The notes under the pieces were generated by a model. It made no database searches, was not told the origin of the DNA, and worked only from the letters and a program-made list of their open reading frames with translations. A DNA stretch of 64,000 nucleotides from an uncultured Luminiphilus sp. (GTDB lineage: Bacteria > Pseudomonadota > Gammaproteobacteria > Pseudomonadales > Halieaceae). Of this stretch, positions 55,596 to 63,919 are shown one piece after another. The first letter of the stretch is position 1. Each line of letters begins with the position of its first letter. Location of the stretch: positions 62,001 to 126,000 of the forward strand of contig CALSUB010000011.1 of the NCBI GenBank assembly GCA_943789425.1, written 5' to 3'. The position numbers and the translations under genes are program-made.

Positions 55596-56313
55596 CGGTC
55601 ACACCGTAGCGCAGCGCATCGATGGTAAAAGCGTGCCCTATCGATACCTCCAATAACGCGTCAATGTGAAAGTCAGGGAGGTTGCTCAGATTAAGATCGT
55701 GCCCCGCGTTGATCCCTAAGCCGTGAAGCGTCGCTTCAGCTGCTGCCTCCTGAAATTGCGCGAGTGATGGTCCGTAATCACCGCACTCATGGGCGCGAGC
55801 GTAGGTTTCGGTGTACAGCTCAACGCGGTCCGCGCCGAGCGCACGCACCAGACTGATTTGCGCGGGATCGGGATCCATAAATAGACTCACGCGACACCCC
55901 CAGCCCTTCAATTGCTCAACAATAGGGCGTAAACGATCGCCGTCACGAGTGATGTCAAAGCCGTGATCAGAAGTCAGTTGATCATCGCCATCGGGCACTA
56001 GCGTCACCTGCTCAGGGCGAATCTGTTCAATCAATGCCAAGAACCCAGGATAATCCGCAACGCCTGCACGCGGGGCGGACTGTGCAGCGGCAAAGGGATT
56101 GCCTTCAATGTTGAGTTCGGTGCCGCCCATATCGCCTAGCCGGAGGCAATCCTCTGCTCTGATGTGGCGTTGATCTGGTCTGGGATGCACCGTAATGCCG
56201 TGCGCCCCTGCCCGAATCACGCTCGCTGCGAACTCGCAGGGATCAGGATGTTTCGTATCACGAGCGTTGCGAATCAGCGCGATTTTATTGAGATTGATGC
56301 TGAGCTGCGTCAT
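55546..56313 (-). CDS. pdxJ: PdxJ, pyridoxine 5'-phosphate synthase
   Basis: 255 residues, TIM barrel: LNKIALIRNARDTKHPDP, then AHGITVHPRPDQRHI, a phosphate-binding NAGHDLNLSNLP and the late DALLEVSIGHAFTIDALRYG. Condenses 1-deoxyxylulose 5-phosphate with 3-amino-2-oxopropyl phosphate in vitamin B6 synthesis. Overlaps the cyclophilin stop by 4 bases. It is not beside recO here, unlike in enterics. Confidence 0.96.
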   Translation of the reverse strand: MTQLSINLNKIALIRNARDTKHPDPCEFAASVIRAGAHGITVHPRPDQRHIRAEDCLRLGDMGGTELNIEGNPFAAAQSAPRAGVADYPGFLALIEQIRPEQVTLVPDGDDQLTSDHGFDITRDGDRLRPIVEQLKGWGCRVSLFMDPDPAQISLVRALGADRVELYTETYARAHECGDYGPSLAQFQEAAAEATLHGLGINAGHDLNLSNLPDFHIDALLEVSIGHAFTIDALRYGVTDAVSRYLQALDAAGRP

Positions 56314-56933
56314 GGCGTGATGCGGCTAATGGATAAAATCGAAATGGGTTTGACCGGGACGTCTTGAAAAGTGGTGACACCCCCAGCAGTCTTAGCAGGC
56401 GCCGGACCCGTGTCCGACAGTGAGATGATATCGACGACTTGCATACCGTCGATCACCTCGCCGAAGACGGTATAACCCTCGCTACTGGGCGTCCAATCGA
56501 GTCGTAAGTTGCTGCGCTGATTGATAAAGAACTGAGCCGTCGCAGAATTGGGGTCATTCGTGCGCGCCATAGCAAGCGTGCCGCGAGTATTGTGCACCTT
56601 ATTGCGAGATTCATTAGCGATGGGGGCTCGGGTCGGTTTTTCTTCGAGCGCTGAGGTAAAGCCGCCGCCCTGAATCATAAAGTTGCTGATGACCCGGTGG
56701 AATACGGTGCCGTCATAATAGCCATCATCGACATACTGAAGAAAATTCTCGACGGTAATCGGTGATTTATCTGCAAACAGCTCCACAGTAATGTCACCGT
56801 CTGTCGTTTTCACGAGTACTTTTGGATTGCCGTCTAGCGATTCCTGAGCAAAGACCGCTAGAGCCCCGATGCTCAGCAACACGGCGACCAGCAGAGCGCA
56901 CAGTGAGCGCAGGCGAGTAAGGTATGAATTCAT
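56310..56933 (-). CDS. Exported cyclophilin-type peptidyl-prolyl isomerase
   Basis: 207 residues with a signal peptide (hydrophobic at about 11-28, AVFAQE cleavage region) and a cyclophilin domain: GDITVELFADKSPITVENF, YDGTVFHRVISNFMIQGGGF, LAMARTNDPNSATAQFFIN and YTVFGEVIDGMQVVD. This is the periplasmic PpiA type. The ATG at 56933 has a perfect AAGGAG; an extension to 56984 overlaps nothing useful and lacks a signal. Confidence 0.93.
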   Translation of the reverse strand: MNSYLTRLRSLCALLVAVLLSIGALAVFAQESLDGNPKVLVKTTDGDITVELFADKSPITVENFLQYVDDGYYDGTVFHRVISNFMIQGGGFTSALEEKPTRAPIANESRNKVHNTRGTLAMARTNDPNSATAQFFINQRSNLRLDWTPSSEGYTVFGEVIDGMQVVDIISLSDTGPAPAKTAGGVTTFQDVPVKPISILSISRITP

Positions 56934-56947
56934 AGTGTTCTCCTTGA

Positions 56948-57643
56948 TTAAGACCAACCGTCTTGTCGTTTTTTTCTGGGCCATAGTCGTGGAGCAATCA
57001 CGGCCAAAATGACCCCGAGTAGGACGGCTAAAGCACCATCTAGCATTTGATTATTGGTAATACGTTCTCGTAAGCGCACATTTTCCAAGCGCAGCAAATC
57101 CGCTTCGGATCTTTCCGACTCTAATTCCGCGACCAGTTGCTGATTCATCAGATCTAGCTCGATCGCTGCCGATGAGACACGTTTTATTTCAGTGAGTTCA
57201 TCGCGAGTCGTGTCGAGTTCGCGCTCAAGCTGATCGACCATGCTACCTGCTTTGTCTGCTTCAGATGAGCTGGCGTCGAGTTGATTCACCAATCGATCTC
57301 GCTCGCCTCGAAATTGTTCCAGCTCTAGTCGGAGGTCGTTGATGAGCAGCGCCGCAGGCGGATCCACCTGCAGATACTGTGCGCGTATCCATCCCCGAGT
57401 GCCCCCCGGGCTTTCCACATCAATCCACTCATCATCATCGCTCTGCCCGTAAACGATTAGGACTGTGCCAGAGGGTAACCCTCGATTGATGATGCGGTAG
57501 TCAGATCCCGGCCCGCTGCGGACTGGAACCAACACCATATCGCTGATGTATTGCGTCTCTTGAGCTGCGATCGTGGTTGCCCAACAGCATGATAGGAGTG
57601 GCAGCATGACGGTTGCACGTCGAGCAATAGTGAGTAGTGTCAT
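56948..57643 (-). CDS. SH3-domain membrane protein (TIGR04211/YgiM-like)
   Basis: 231 residues: signal peptide (to about AAQE), bacterial SH3 domain (about 30-95; LVPVRSGPGSDYRII and GTRGWIRAQYLQ), a long coiled coil (about 105-195), then one C-terminal membrane helix (about 203-222) and a basic tail. This is the SH3-and-anchor architecture of E. coli YgiM. Function is poorly known, probably envelope-related. It overlaps the yciB stop by 4 bases. Confidence 0.9.
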   Translation of the reverse strand: MTLLTIARRATVMLPLLSCCWATTIAAQETQYISDMVLVPVRSGPGSDYRIINRGLPSGTVLIVYGQSDDDEWIDVESPGGTRGWIRAQYLQVDPPAALLINDLRLELEQFRGERDRLVNQLDASSSEADKAGSMVDQLERELDTTRDELTEIKRVSSAAIELDLMNQQLVAELESERSEADLLRLENVRLRERITNNQMLDGALAVLLGVILAVIAPRLWPRKKRQDGWS

Positions 57644-58245
57644 GGCGAATCTCGTGTCGGGTCAATATCTTGGTCTTCCGATTTCAAATGAGGTGCCACG
57701 ATCATTACCGTGAGCAACATCATCAGCAATATGAAACCAATACTGGAATACAATTTGTAGGATACCCAAAATGCTTCTTCATATTGGTAGGCGACGTACA
57801 GGTTGAGTGCCCCAACGGTGACAAAGTTTGTCACCCACAGCGCATTAACGCGCTTCCAGATAACCTCACTGAGGATCAGCTGTTGACTTAGCAGTCGCTC
57901 CATCAAGGTTTTTTCACCCACAAACTGTGAGCCGAAAAATAGCGCGGCCATCACCCAATTAAAGACCGTCGGTTTCCATTGAATGAATCGCTGATCCCGC
58001 AGCACTAAGGTTGCCGTTCCAAAAACGACGACTGCCACCATCATCCACATGAGCCGCTTATCGTTTCGTTGCGTGATGGTCAGCATGATTAGCCAGACCG
58101 CGGTGGTGGCGATCATCAAGACCGCAGTGGCGCTGAAAAGACCGTCGAAGGTATGCGACCAAGCCCCCACTGTCAGCGTCTCGCCATCCATCTGGTACGC
58201 GCCAAAAAATAGCACTATGGGCAGGAATTCTAAGATTTGTTTCAT
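57640..58245 (-). CDS. yciB: YciB/IspZ, inner-membrane septation-associated protein
   Basis: 201 residues with about five membrane segments; typical stretches are EFLPIVLFFGAYQM, RFIQWKPTVFNWVMAALFFGS and WVTNFVTVGALNLYVAY. In E. coli YciB interacts with elongation and division proteins. It is divergent from the PHP gene, and yciB-yciV-yciO neighbours match the enteric region. Confidence 0.94.
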   Translation of the reverse strand: MKQILEFLPIVLFFGAYQMDGETLTVGAWSHTFDGLFSATAVLMIATTAVWLIMLTITQRNDKRLMWMMVAVVVFGTATLVLRDQRFIQWKPTVFNWVMAALFFGSQFVGEKTLMERLLSQQLILSEVIWKRVNALWVTNFVTVGALNLYVAYQYEEAFWVSYKLYSSIGFILLMMLLTVMIVAPHLKSEDQDIDPTRDSP

Positions 58246-58366
58246 GTACTCGTCTGATTCAGCGTGCTAACGCTCGCCTTCGCCGTTGCAATGTTAGACA
58301 ATCCCGCTCCCCTTCTCAGCTCACGGGCGGATTGCCACCTGGTTTGAGCGCAGTGTAGAGATTGCC
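58246..58366. other. Divergent spacer between yciB and the PHP exonuclease
   Basis: 120 bases that must contain both promoters; no clear consensus boxes or strong hairpins are seen. Confidence 0.35.
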
Positions 58367-59185
58367 TTGATAGACTTCCACACACATAGTGCCGCTTCTG
58401 ATGGTGCGCTCTCTGCTTCGGATCTCATCGAGCGAGCAGCAAAAGAAGGCGTCAGCCGTCTCGCGCTGACGGATCACGATACGGTGAGAGGTTATCTTAG
58501 CGTTTATCAGGAGAGCCCGCCCGGCTTAGATCTGATCAGTGGTGTGGAGCTATCGTGCCAATGGGGCCGAGTCGGCATTCATGTTGTGGGGTTGGGTTTT
58601 CAGGTGCAGGCAACCGATATGAAAGCGCACCTTGTGGTGTTGGATGCTGCACGTAAAGACCGTGCCGAGCGTATTGCTCATCGTCTTGAACGCGCAGGTA
58701 TGCAGGGAGCGCTCGAGGGTGCGTTGACGGTTGCAGCAGGAGCGCAAATTGGTCGCCCACACTTCGCGAGTTGGATGGTGTCAGCAGGGCACGTGGCCAG
58801 TGAGCAGGAAGCATTTAAACGATTTCTCGGCAGCGGTAAGCCGGGAGATATTTCTATCTTGTGGCCGAGTCTTCAGGATACCGTTGAGGTGATCACTCGG
58901 TCTGGGGGAGTGGCGGTGCTGGCTCACCCACTACATTACCGCATGACAGCGACGCGCCTACGCGCCCTGGCCGATGCGTTTTGTGAAGCAGGAGGGGATG
59001 CCATTGAGGTGATTAATGGGCGGCCCAAGGCGGGTGACGTAGAGCAGTTGTGGCGGCTGGCTTCTGACCGCAACTTGCGTGTCTCTGTTGGTTCAGATTT
59101 TCATCGTGACTCGCCTTATGGGGCGGGTTTAGGCGTGAGCATCGCAGAGATGCCGGAGGGTATGGGCGTTTGGGAAAGACTATAG
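58367..59185 (+). CDS. rnm: PHP-family 5'-3' exonuclease (RNase AM/YciV-like)
   Basis: 272 residues. Metal-binding HTHSAASDG at 5-13, LTDHDT near 34, GVELSCQWG and a C-terminal VGSDFH motif, as in YciV/Rnm. In E. coli this enzyme trims 5' ends of rRNA and degrades short oligonucleotides. The start is TTG at 58367 (MIDFHTHS), since the first motif sits at the N-terminus. It begins the run to rluB. Confidence 0.9.
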   Translation: MIDFHTHSAASDGALSASDLIERAAKEGVSRLALTDHDTVRGYLSVYQESPPGLDLISGVELSCQWGRVGIHVVGLGFQVQATDMKAHLVVLDAARKDRAERIAHRLERAGMQGALEGALTVAAGAQIGRPHFASWMVSAGHVASEQEAFKRFLGSGKPGDISILWPSLQDTVEVITRSGGVAVLAHPLHYRMTATRLRALADAFCEAGGDAIEVINGRPKAGDVEQLWRLASDRNLRVSVGSDFHRDSPYGAGLGVSIAEMPEGMGVWERL

Positions 59186-59309
59186 ATAACGTTAACGCCA
59201 CCGGAAATGCGCTCGCCATAGGGCACGTTGTTGATAGCGGTATCTGGAGCGCGCGACGGAGTACAAGCGCTGTGCGGACAGCGCCCCCCCATGCGCACGA
59301 GGCAGCGAT

Positions 59310-59936
59310 ATGAGCCAGTTTTTTGCGATTCATCCCGAGACGCCGCAGGTGCGCCTTATCAATCAGGCGGTGGCGATCATTCAGGGGGGAGGGGTTGTGG
59401 TTTACCCTACAGACTCGGCCTACGCGCTGGGCTGCCAACTGGGGAATAAGCGTGCGGTTGAGCGGATCCGCCGGATTCGTGCCTTGCAAGACGACCATAA
59501 CTTTACGTTGGTGTGTCGCGATCTCTCAGAATTAGGTACCTATGCTCGCGTTGATAATGCCGTTTATCGATTACTGCGCCATGCAACACCGGGGCCATTT
59601 ACCTTTATTCTCGAGGCCACACGCGATGTCCCCAAACGGCTGGTTCAACCCAAGCGAAAGACGATTGGGTTAAGAGTGCCGGATCATCCGATTCCTCAGG
59701 CATTACTCAATGCGCTCGGCGAGCCTCTGATGAGTGCGACCTTGGCCCTACCCGGCGGTGATCTACCCCTATCTGACCCTCATGATATTCGTCAGCAGCT
59801 TGAGCATGACGTGGATCTGGTGATTGATGGCGGATTTTGTGGTTTAGAACCAACCAGCGTCATTGATTTGACCGCCTCGTTGCCCGTCATTCTCAGACGC
59901 GGATTGGGTGATGTCAGCGACTTTGAGGTCGCCTGA
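59310..59936 (+). CDS. yciO: YciO/YrdC/Sua5-family protein
   Basis: 208 residues with YPTDSAYALGC and IRALQDDHNFTLVC, a lysine/arginine-rich KRKTIGLRVPDHP and SATLALPG. The family makes threonylcarbamoyl-AMP for tRNA t6A (TsaC) or, as YciO, has a related activity. Position next to YciV and ScpA, and length, favour the YciO subgroup. Confidence 0.92.
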   Translation: MSQFFAIHPETPQVRLINQAVAIIQGGGVVVYPTDSAYALGCQLGNKRAVERIRRIRALQDDHNFTLVCRDLSELGTYARVDNAVYRLLRHATPGPFTFILEATRDVPKRLVQPKRKTIGLRVPDHPIPQALLNALGEPLMSATLALPGGDLPLSDPHDIRQQLEHDVDLVIDGGFCGLEPTSVIDLTASLPVILRRGLGDVSDFEVA

Positions 59937-59951
59937 GGGTATACTCGTACC

Positions 59952-60830
59952 GTGACGAAATCCCCTGAACAATCGCCCAATCCCACGGAGGAAAGTGGGT
60001 CCCATGAGACGGTAGCCGCTGCGCCCGAACCGGTTATCGCTCGCCCAGAGCAAGCCGAAATGCCCTTCGCGATGGTGCGAGGACAGGCAGTGACCGAGCT
60101 GCCAAAAGATTTATATATTCCACCGCAGGCGCTGGAGGTGTTTTTAGAGGCGTTCGAGGGACCGCTTGATCTGTTGCTTTATCTCATTCGTCGACAAAAT
60201 CTCGATATATTGGATATCGACGTGGCACAGATCACCGAGCAGTACATGCGTTATGTTGAACTGATGGATGCCATGCAGTTCGAGCTGGCAGCTGAGTACC
60301 TGTTGATGGCGGCGATGCTTGCTGAGATTAAATCACGCATGCTGTTGCCCAGAGCCACTGAAAATGAAGAAGACGAGGAAGATCCGCGCGCCAATCTGGT
60401 TCGTCGTTTGCAAGAATATGAGCGCTTCAAGCAAGCAGCGGAAGATCTTGAGGCGCTACCTCGTTTAGAGCGCGAGCTGTGGCAGGCCTCTGCCGCCCCA
60501 CCTGATATTCGATCGGAGCGTCCGCTGCCCGAGGTCGATATGCGCGAAGTGCTGCTGGCGCTGAGTGAGGTATTGCGTCGCGCTGAGATGTATCAGAGCC
60601 ACCAGATTCAGCGAGAATCTTTGTCGACGCGTGAGCGGATGTCGCAGGTTCTAGAGACGCTTAAGGGCGATGGATTCGTCCCCTTTGTGACGCTGTTTCG
60701 ACCCGAAGAGGGACGCCTGGGCGTCGTCGTCACGTTCTTAGCGCTGATGGAGTTGATGAAGGAATCCCTGATTGAACTAGTCCAAACAGAGGGATTCGGT
60801 CCAATCCATATCAAGGTCAAATCGGAGTGA
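59952..60830 (+). CDS. scpA: ScpA, condensin segregation protein A
   Basis: 292 residues, kleisin of the SMC-ScpAB complex. The N-terminal HTH region FEGPLDLLLYLIRRQNLDI and AAEYLLMAAMLAEIKSRMLL are clear; the C-terminal winged helix is at about 235-290 (FVTLFRPEEGRLGVVVTFLA). Its first 40 residues are low complexity. The start is GTG at 59952. The stop overlaps scpB by 4 bases. No smc is in the window; gammaproteobacteria with ScpAB may use SMC or MksB-type partners. Confidence 0.94.
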   Translation: MTKSPEQSPNPTEESGSHETVAAAPEPVIARPEQAEMPFAMVRGQAVTELPKDLYIPPQALEVFLEAFEGPLDLLLYLIRRQNLDILDIDVAQITEQYMRYVELMDAMQFELAAEYLLMAAMLAEIKSRMLLPRATENEEDEEDPRANLVRRLQEYERFKQAAEDLEALPRLERELWQASAAPPDIRSERPLPEVDMREVLLALSEVLRRAEMYQSHQIQRESLSTRERMSQVLETLKGDGFVPFVTLFRPEEGRLGVVVTFLALMELMKESLIELVQTEGFGPIHIKVKSE

Positions 60831-61633
60831 ACATGGAAGCGGGTTTGGTGCAAATTCTCGAGGGTGCTTTGCTCGCGGCAGGGGAGCCCCTGTCTCTGCA
60901 ACGCATGGCCATTTTGTTCGAAGAAGATGAGCGGCCGTCCACCGATGAGTTGCGGAGTGCGATTAAGATTGTTGGCGAGCGCTGTGAGGACCGCGGTTAT
61001 GAGCTGGTTCAAGTCGCGTCTGGTTATCGATTTCAGGTCCGCCAAAACTTGTCAGATTGGGTCGCCCGGTTATGGCAAGAGCGCCCCGCGCGATATTCAC
61101 GTGCATTAATGGAGACCTTGTCGCTCATTGCGTATCGTCAGCCCATAACCCGCGGTGAAATCGAGGAAATTCGCGGCGTCGCGGTCAGCACGAACATCGT
61201 TAAGACGCTGCTAGAGCGAGAATGGGTGCGCGTCGTAGGTCATCGGGATGTCCCCGGTAGACCTGCAATGTATGCCACTACGCGGCAGTTTCTTGATTAT
61301 TTCAATTTAAAGTCGCTGGACCAACTACCGCCGTTGGCCGAAATTAAGGAGCTCGACAATTTGTCAGGTGAGTTGGGTTTGGAATTGCCCCAGGTACCAG
61401 ACGATAGCCTTTCAAATGACGACCTCCCACATGGTGATCTACCGAATGATGACGTTCCACATGATGACGTCCCACATGATGACGTCCCGCATGATGACGT
61501 CCCGCATGATGACGTCCCGCATGATGAGAAGTCATTTGAGACCTCAGGCACCCAGACTGATGGTGCTGCCGATGAACTGGAGACGGTAGGCGATGGCGAA
61601 GCAGCGCCCGAAGCAGCCCCCGAAGCGTCCTAA
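60827..61633 (+). CDS. scpB: ScpB, condensin segregation protein B with an acidic repeat tail
   Basis: 268 residues. Two winged helices: LEGALLAAGEPLSLQRMA and the second region ALMETLSLIAYRQPITRGEI with GHRDVPGRPAMYATT. After about residue 185 the protein has a low-complexity acidic tail with seven pentapeptides (DDLPH, GDLPN, five DDVPH) that are exact or near-exact at the DNA level. The tail is additional to the ordinary ScpB fold. It overlaps the rluB start by 41 bases. Confidence 0.94.
   Translation: MNMEAGLVQILEGALLAAGEPLSLQRMAILFEEDERPSTDELRSAIKIVGERCEDRGYELVQVASGYRFQVRQNLSDWVARLWQERPARYSRALMETLSLIAYRQPITRGEIEEIRGVAVSTNIVKTLLEREWVRVVGHRDVPGRPAMYATTRQFLDYFNLKSLDQLPPLAEIKELDNLSGELGLELPQVPDDSLSNDDLPHGDLPNDDVPHDDVPHDDVPHDDVPHDDVPHDEKSFETSGTQTDGAADELETVGDGEAAPEAAPEAS
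61418..61522. repeat. 15-bp tandem repeat in scpB
   Basis: Seven 15-base units, the last five close to GATGACGTCCCGCAT with one or two changes, in frame with scpB. Each contains the palindrome GACGTC or a near copy. The unit keeps the frame, so copy changes would alter only tail length. Confidence 0.9.
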
Positions 61634-62492
61634 CGCTGCGGCGATACCCGCCGCAGATAAAGGTGAAAAGCTTCACAAGGTTCTCGCGAATCTGGGTTTT
61701 GGCTCGCGCCGAAAGATGGAGCAATGGATCGAACAGGGTCGCCTGAAGTTAGACGGCAAGGTCGCGACACTGGGCGATCGCGTCACGGCAGAGCAGACGG
61801 TTCGCTTAGATGACAAACTCATTGCCCGAGAGCCAGCGGATCAGGTCCGTGTGTTGCTCTACCATAAGCCAGAGAGAGAGGTCTGTTCTCGCAGTGATCC
61901 TGAGAGTCGCAAGACCGTCTTCGACAGTCTGCCGCGTCTTCAAAGCGGGCGGTGGATTTCGGTAGGCCGACTAGATTTCAATACATCGGGGGTGTTGTTG
62001 TTCACCACTGATGGAGGCTTAGCCAATGCGCTCATGCACCCATCGAGCTCGATTGAACGCGAGTATTTGGTGCGGGTAATGGGCAAGGTGGACGAACCAA
62101 TGTTGGAGCGGTTAAAAAGTGGGGTAGAGCTCGACGACGGTCCCGCACGTTTCACAGACATTCAGGAAGGCGGGGGTGATGGGATCAATCGGTTCTTCTA
62201 CGTCGTACTGATGGCGGGCAGAAATCGCGAAGTTAGACGACTGTGGGAATCCCAAGGGACGACCGTTTCTCGCCTAAAGCGTGTGCGCTACGGCGAAGTC
62301 TTCCTGCCCTCAAAATTAAAAAAAGGGCAATCTTTAGAGCTGCCGCAACGCGACGTCGACGTGATTTATGCGATGGCGGGAGTGCCTACCCGGGACGTGG
62401 CGAGTGTCACCAAAAAAGAACAAGAACGGCGTGACCGGTTTTCGGGCAAGGGCAAACGACTGACAGGCAGGCGGGGTCGCTGGGAACACTAA
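61593..62492 (+). CDS. rluB: RluB-type 23S rRNA pseudouridine synthase
   Basis: 299 residues: basic N-terminal tail, S4 RNA-binding domain (about 25-70; KLHKVLANLGFGSRRKMEQW), catalytic domain with VGRLDFNTSGVLLFT (Asp near 127) and RNREVRRLWESQG. RluB modifies U2605 of 23S rRNA. The start overlaps the scpB end, as is common in gammaproteobacteria. The basic C-terminal extension is family-typical. Abuts the convergent yciK stop. Confidence 0.94.
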   Translation: MAKQRPKQPPKRPNAAAIPAADKGEKLHKVLANLGFGSRRKMEQWIEQGRLKLDGKVATLGDRVTAEQTVRLDDKLIAREPADQVRVLLYHKPEREVCSRSDPESRKTVFDSLPRLQSGRWISVGRLDFNTSGVLLFTTDGGLANALMHPSSSIEREYLVRVMGKVDEPMLERLKSGVELDDGPARFTDIQEGGGDGINRFFYVVLMAGRNREVRRLWESQGTTVSRLKRVRYGEVFLPSKLKKGQSLELPQRDVDVIYAMAGVPTRDVASVTKKEQERRDRFSGKGKRLTGRRGRWEH

Positions 62493-63248
62493 TTAGTCCT
62501 GCGCACTCAACGTCTCGCCATGTAACGGTTGACTGGCGTCGCTGAGCAAATAAACCCAGTAAGCAGTGAGCGCGTCGGGAGACGGGTTGGTGTCAGGTTG
62601 TTCTCCCGGATACGCCATCCGTCGCATCTTGGTATTGACGGCTCCCGGATTCAGGCTATTCACTCGGATCTGGCTGGTCGCTTTCAACTCATCTGCCAGC
62701 ACCTGCATATACCCCTCGATAGCAAACTTCGATACCGCATAGGCGCCCCAATAGGCTTTACCCCGCCGCCCGACTCCAGAACTGGTCAGAATAATGGAGG
62801 AGGGTGCGGCGTGCGTCAGCAACGGCATCAGCGCGCGCGTGAGCAAAAAAGTCGATGAGACATTGACCTGCATGACTTCTTGCCAACTTGCCGGTGAGGT
62901 CTGTGCTAATAATCGGCGCTCCCCCAGCACACTCGCATTATGAACCAGCCCGTCTAAAGTGATGTTCGCTTCTGTCAATTGCTCAGCGAGGGCCTCGTAG
63001 CGGGCGGCGTCAGTGGTATTGAGGTCAAGTGGAATGATGCCGGCTTCGCGGCCCCCTGCGCTCAGGATGTCATCGTAGACGGCTTCAAGTCCCGCTTCAT
63101 TGCGACCTAATAGCAGCACTTCGGCGCCGACTTTCGCGCAGGCCAGCGCAACAGCACGACCGATCCCAGCACCGGCTCCGGTGATCAATACGGTTTTGTT
63201 AGCAAGCTCAGTATCAGAGGGTTGCCATTGATGGGGTAAAAAGCTCAT
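62493..63248 (-). CDS. yciK: YciK-family short-chain dehydrogenase
   Basis: 251 residues. Rossmann motif TGAGAGIGRAV, LVHNASVLGE, and the catalytic Ser/Tyr/Lys set with SSGVGRRGKAYWGAYAVSK. The C-terminus LNPGAVNTKMRRMAYPGE is typical of YciK. Substrate unknown. It overlaps mupP by 4 bases in the ubiG-mupP-yciK group seen in pseudomonads. Confidence 0.93.
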   Translation of the reverse strand: MSFLPHQWQPSDTELANKTVLITGAGAGIGRAVALACAKVGAEVLLLGRNEAGLEAVYDDILSAGGREAGIIPLDLNTTDAARYEALAEQLTEANITLDGLVHNASVLGERRLLAQTSPASWQEVMQVNVSSTFLLTRALMPLLTHAAPSSIILTSSGVGRRGKAYWGAYAVSKFAIEGYMQVLADELKATSQIRVNSLNPGAVNTKMRRMAYPGEQPDTNPSPDALTAYWVYLLSDASQPLHGETLSAQD

Positions 63249-63919
63249 TGCAGTTGGTTCTCAATCATCTGTGATAGCGCTAGGCTGCTATGTGCAATGG
63301 CATCGGCTTCCCACGCTGTTGCCGTTTCCCCATCGGCAAGATAGCCGTAAGCGGCGGCGATAGTAGCGCAGCCAGCCGCCTTACCAGCCTCAATGTCGCG
63401 ACGATGATCACCGACGAATACGCTGCGATCGGGTGGGCAGTTGAGTCGCTTGCAAGCCAGTATGAGTGATTCGGGATGGGGTTTAGGGTGACTCACATCA
63501 TCCGGCGTGATGACGATATCAGCGGGTGGATTGAAGTCCATTTTTTCCATCAGTGGGTGCGCAAAGCGCGACAGTTTATTCGTCACGACACCCCACTTTA
63601 TGCCGCTTACCCCCAGCGCTGACACCAGTGCGCGAAGGCCCGGATAGGGTTCGCTGTGTTGACCCAATCCTTTTTCGTAGTCGGTTAAAAACCGTTGGCG
63701 CCACTGCTCAAAGGTGGGGTCGGCAGTCTCGATCTCCAGTGCCGCAGCCACCATTCCAATGGCGCCGTCTGACACCCTGCTGCGAATGGCTTCGGGTGCG
63801 ACGGCGGGTAAACCCGCTGCTTGCCTGAGCCGCAAGCCAATGGCCACAAATTCAGGCGCGGTATCGATCAAGGTGCCATCAAGGTCAAACAGTACCGCGA
63901 GTGGCACATGACCGCTCAC
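63245..63919 (-). CDS. mupP: HAD-family phosphatase, MupP (MurNAc-6-phosphate phosphatase) or Gph-like
   Basis: 224 residues. HAD motif I FDLDGTLIDTAPEF near the N-terminus, motif II VVTNK and motif III/IV KPHPE and VFVGDHRRDIEAG. Located between ubiG and yciK, as is MupP of Pseudomonas, which dephosphorylates MurNAc-6-phosphate in peptidoglycan recycling; this position favours MupP over phosphoglycolate phosphatase. The start is GTG at 63919, overlapping the ubiG stop. Confidence 0.88.
   Translation of the reverse strand: MSGHVPLAVLFDLDGTLIDTAPEFVAIGLRLRQAAGLPAVAPEAIRSRVSDGAIGMVAAALEIETADPTFEQWRQRFLTDYEKGLGQHSEPYPGLRALVSALGVSGIKWGVVTNKLSRFAHPLMEKMDFNPPADIVITPDDVSHPKPHPESLILACKRLNCPPDRSVFVGDHRRDIEAGKAAGCATIAAAYGYLADGETATAWEADAIAHSSLALSQMIENQLQ

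Noticed and set aside
61418-61522. CRISPR-like array
   Set aside because: The 15-base units are adjacent without spacers and lie in frame inside scpB.
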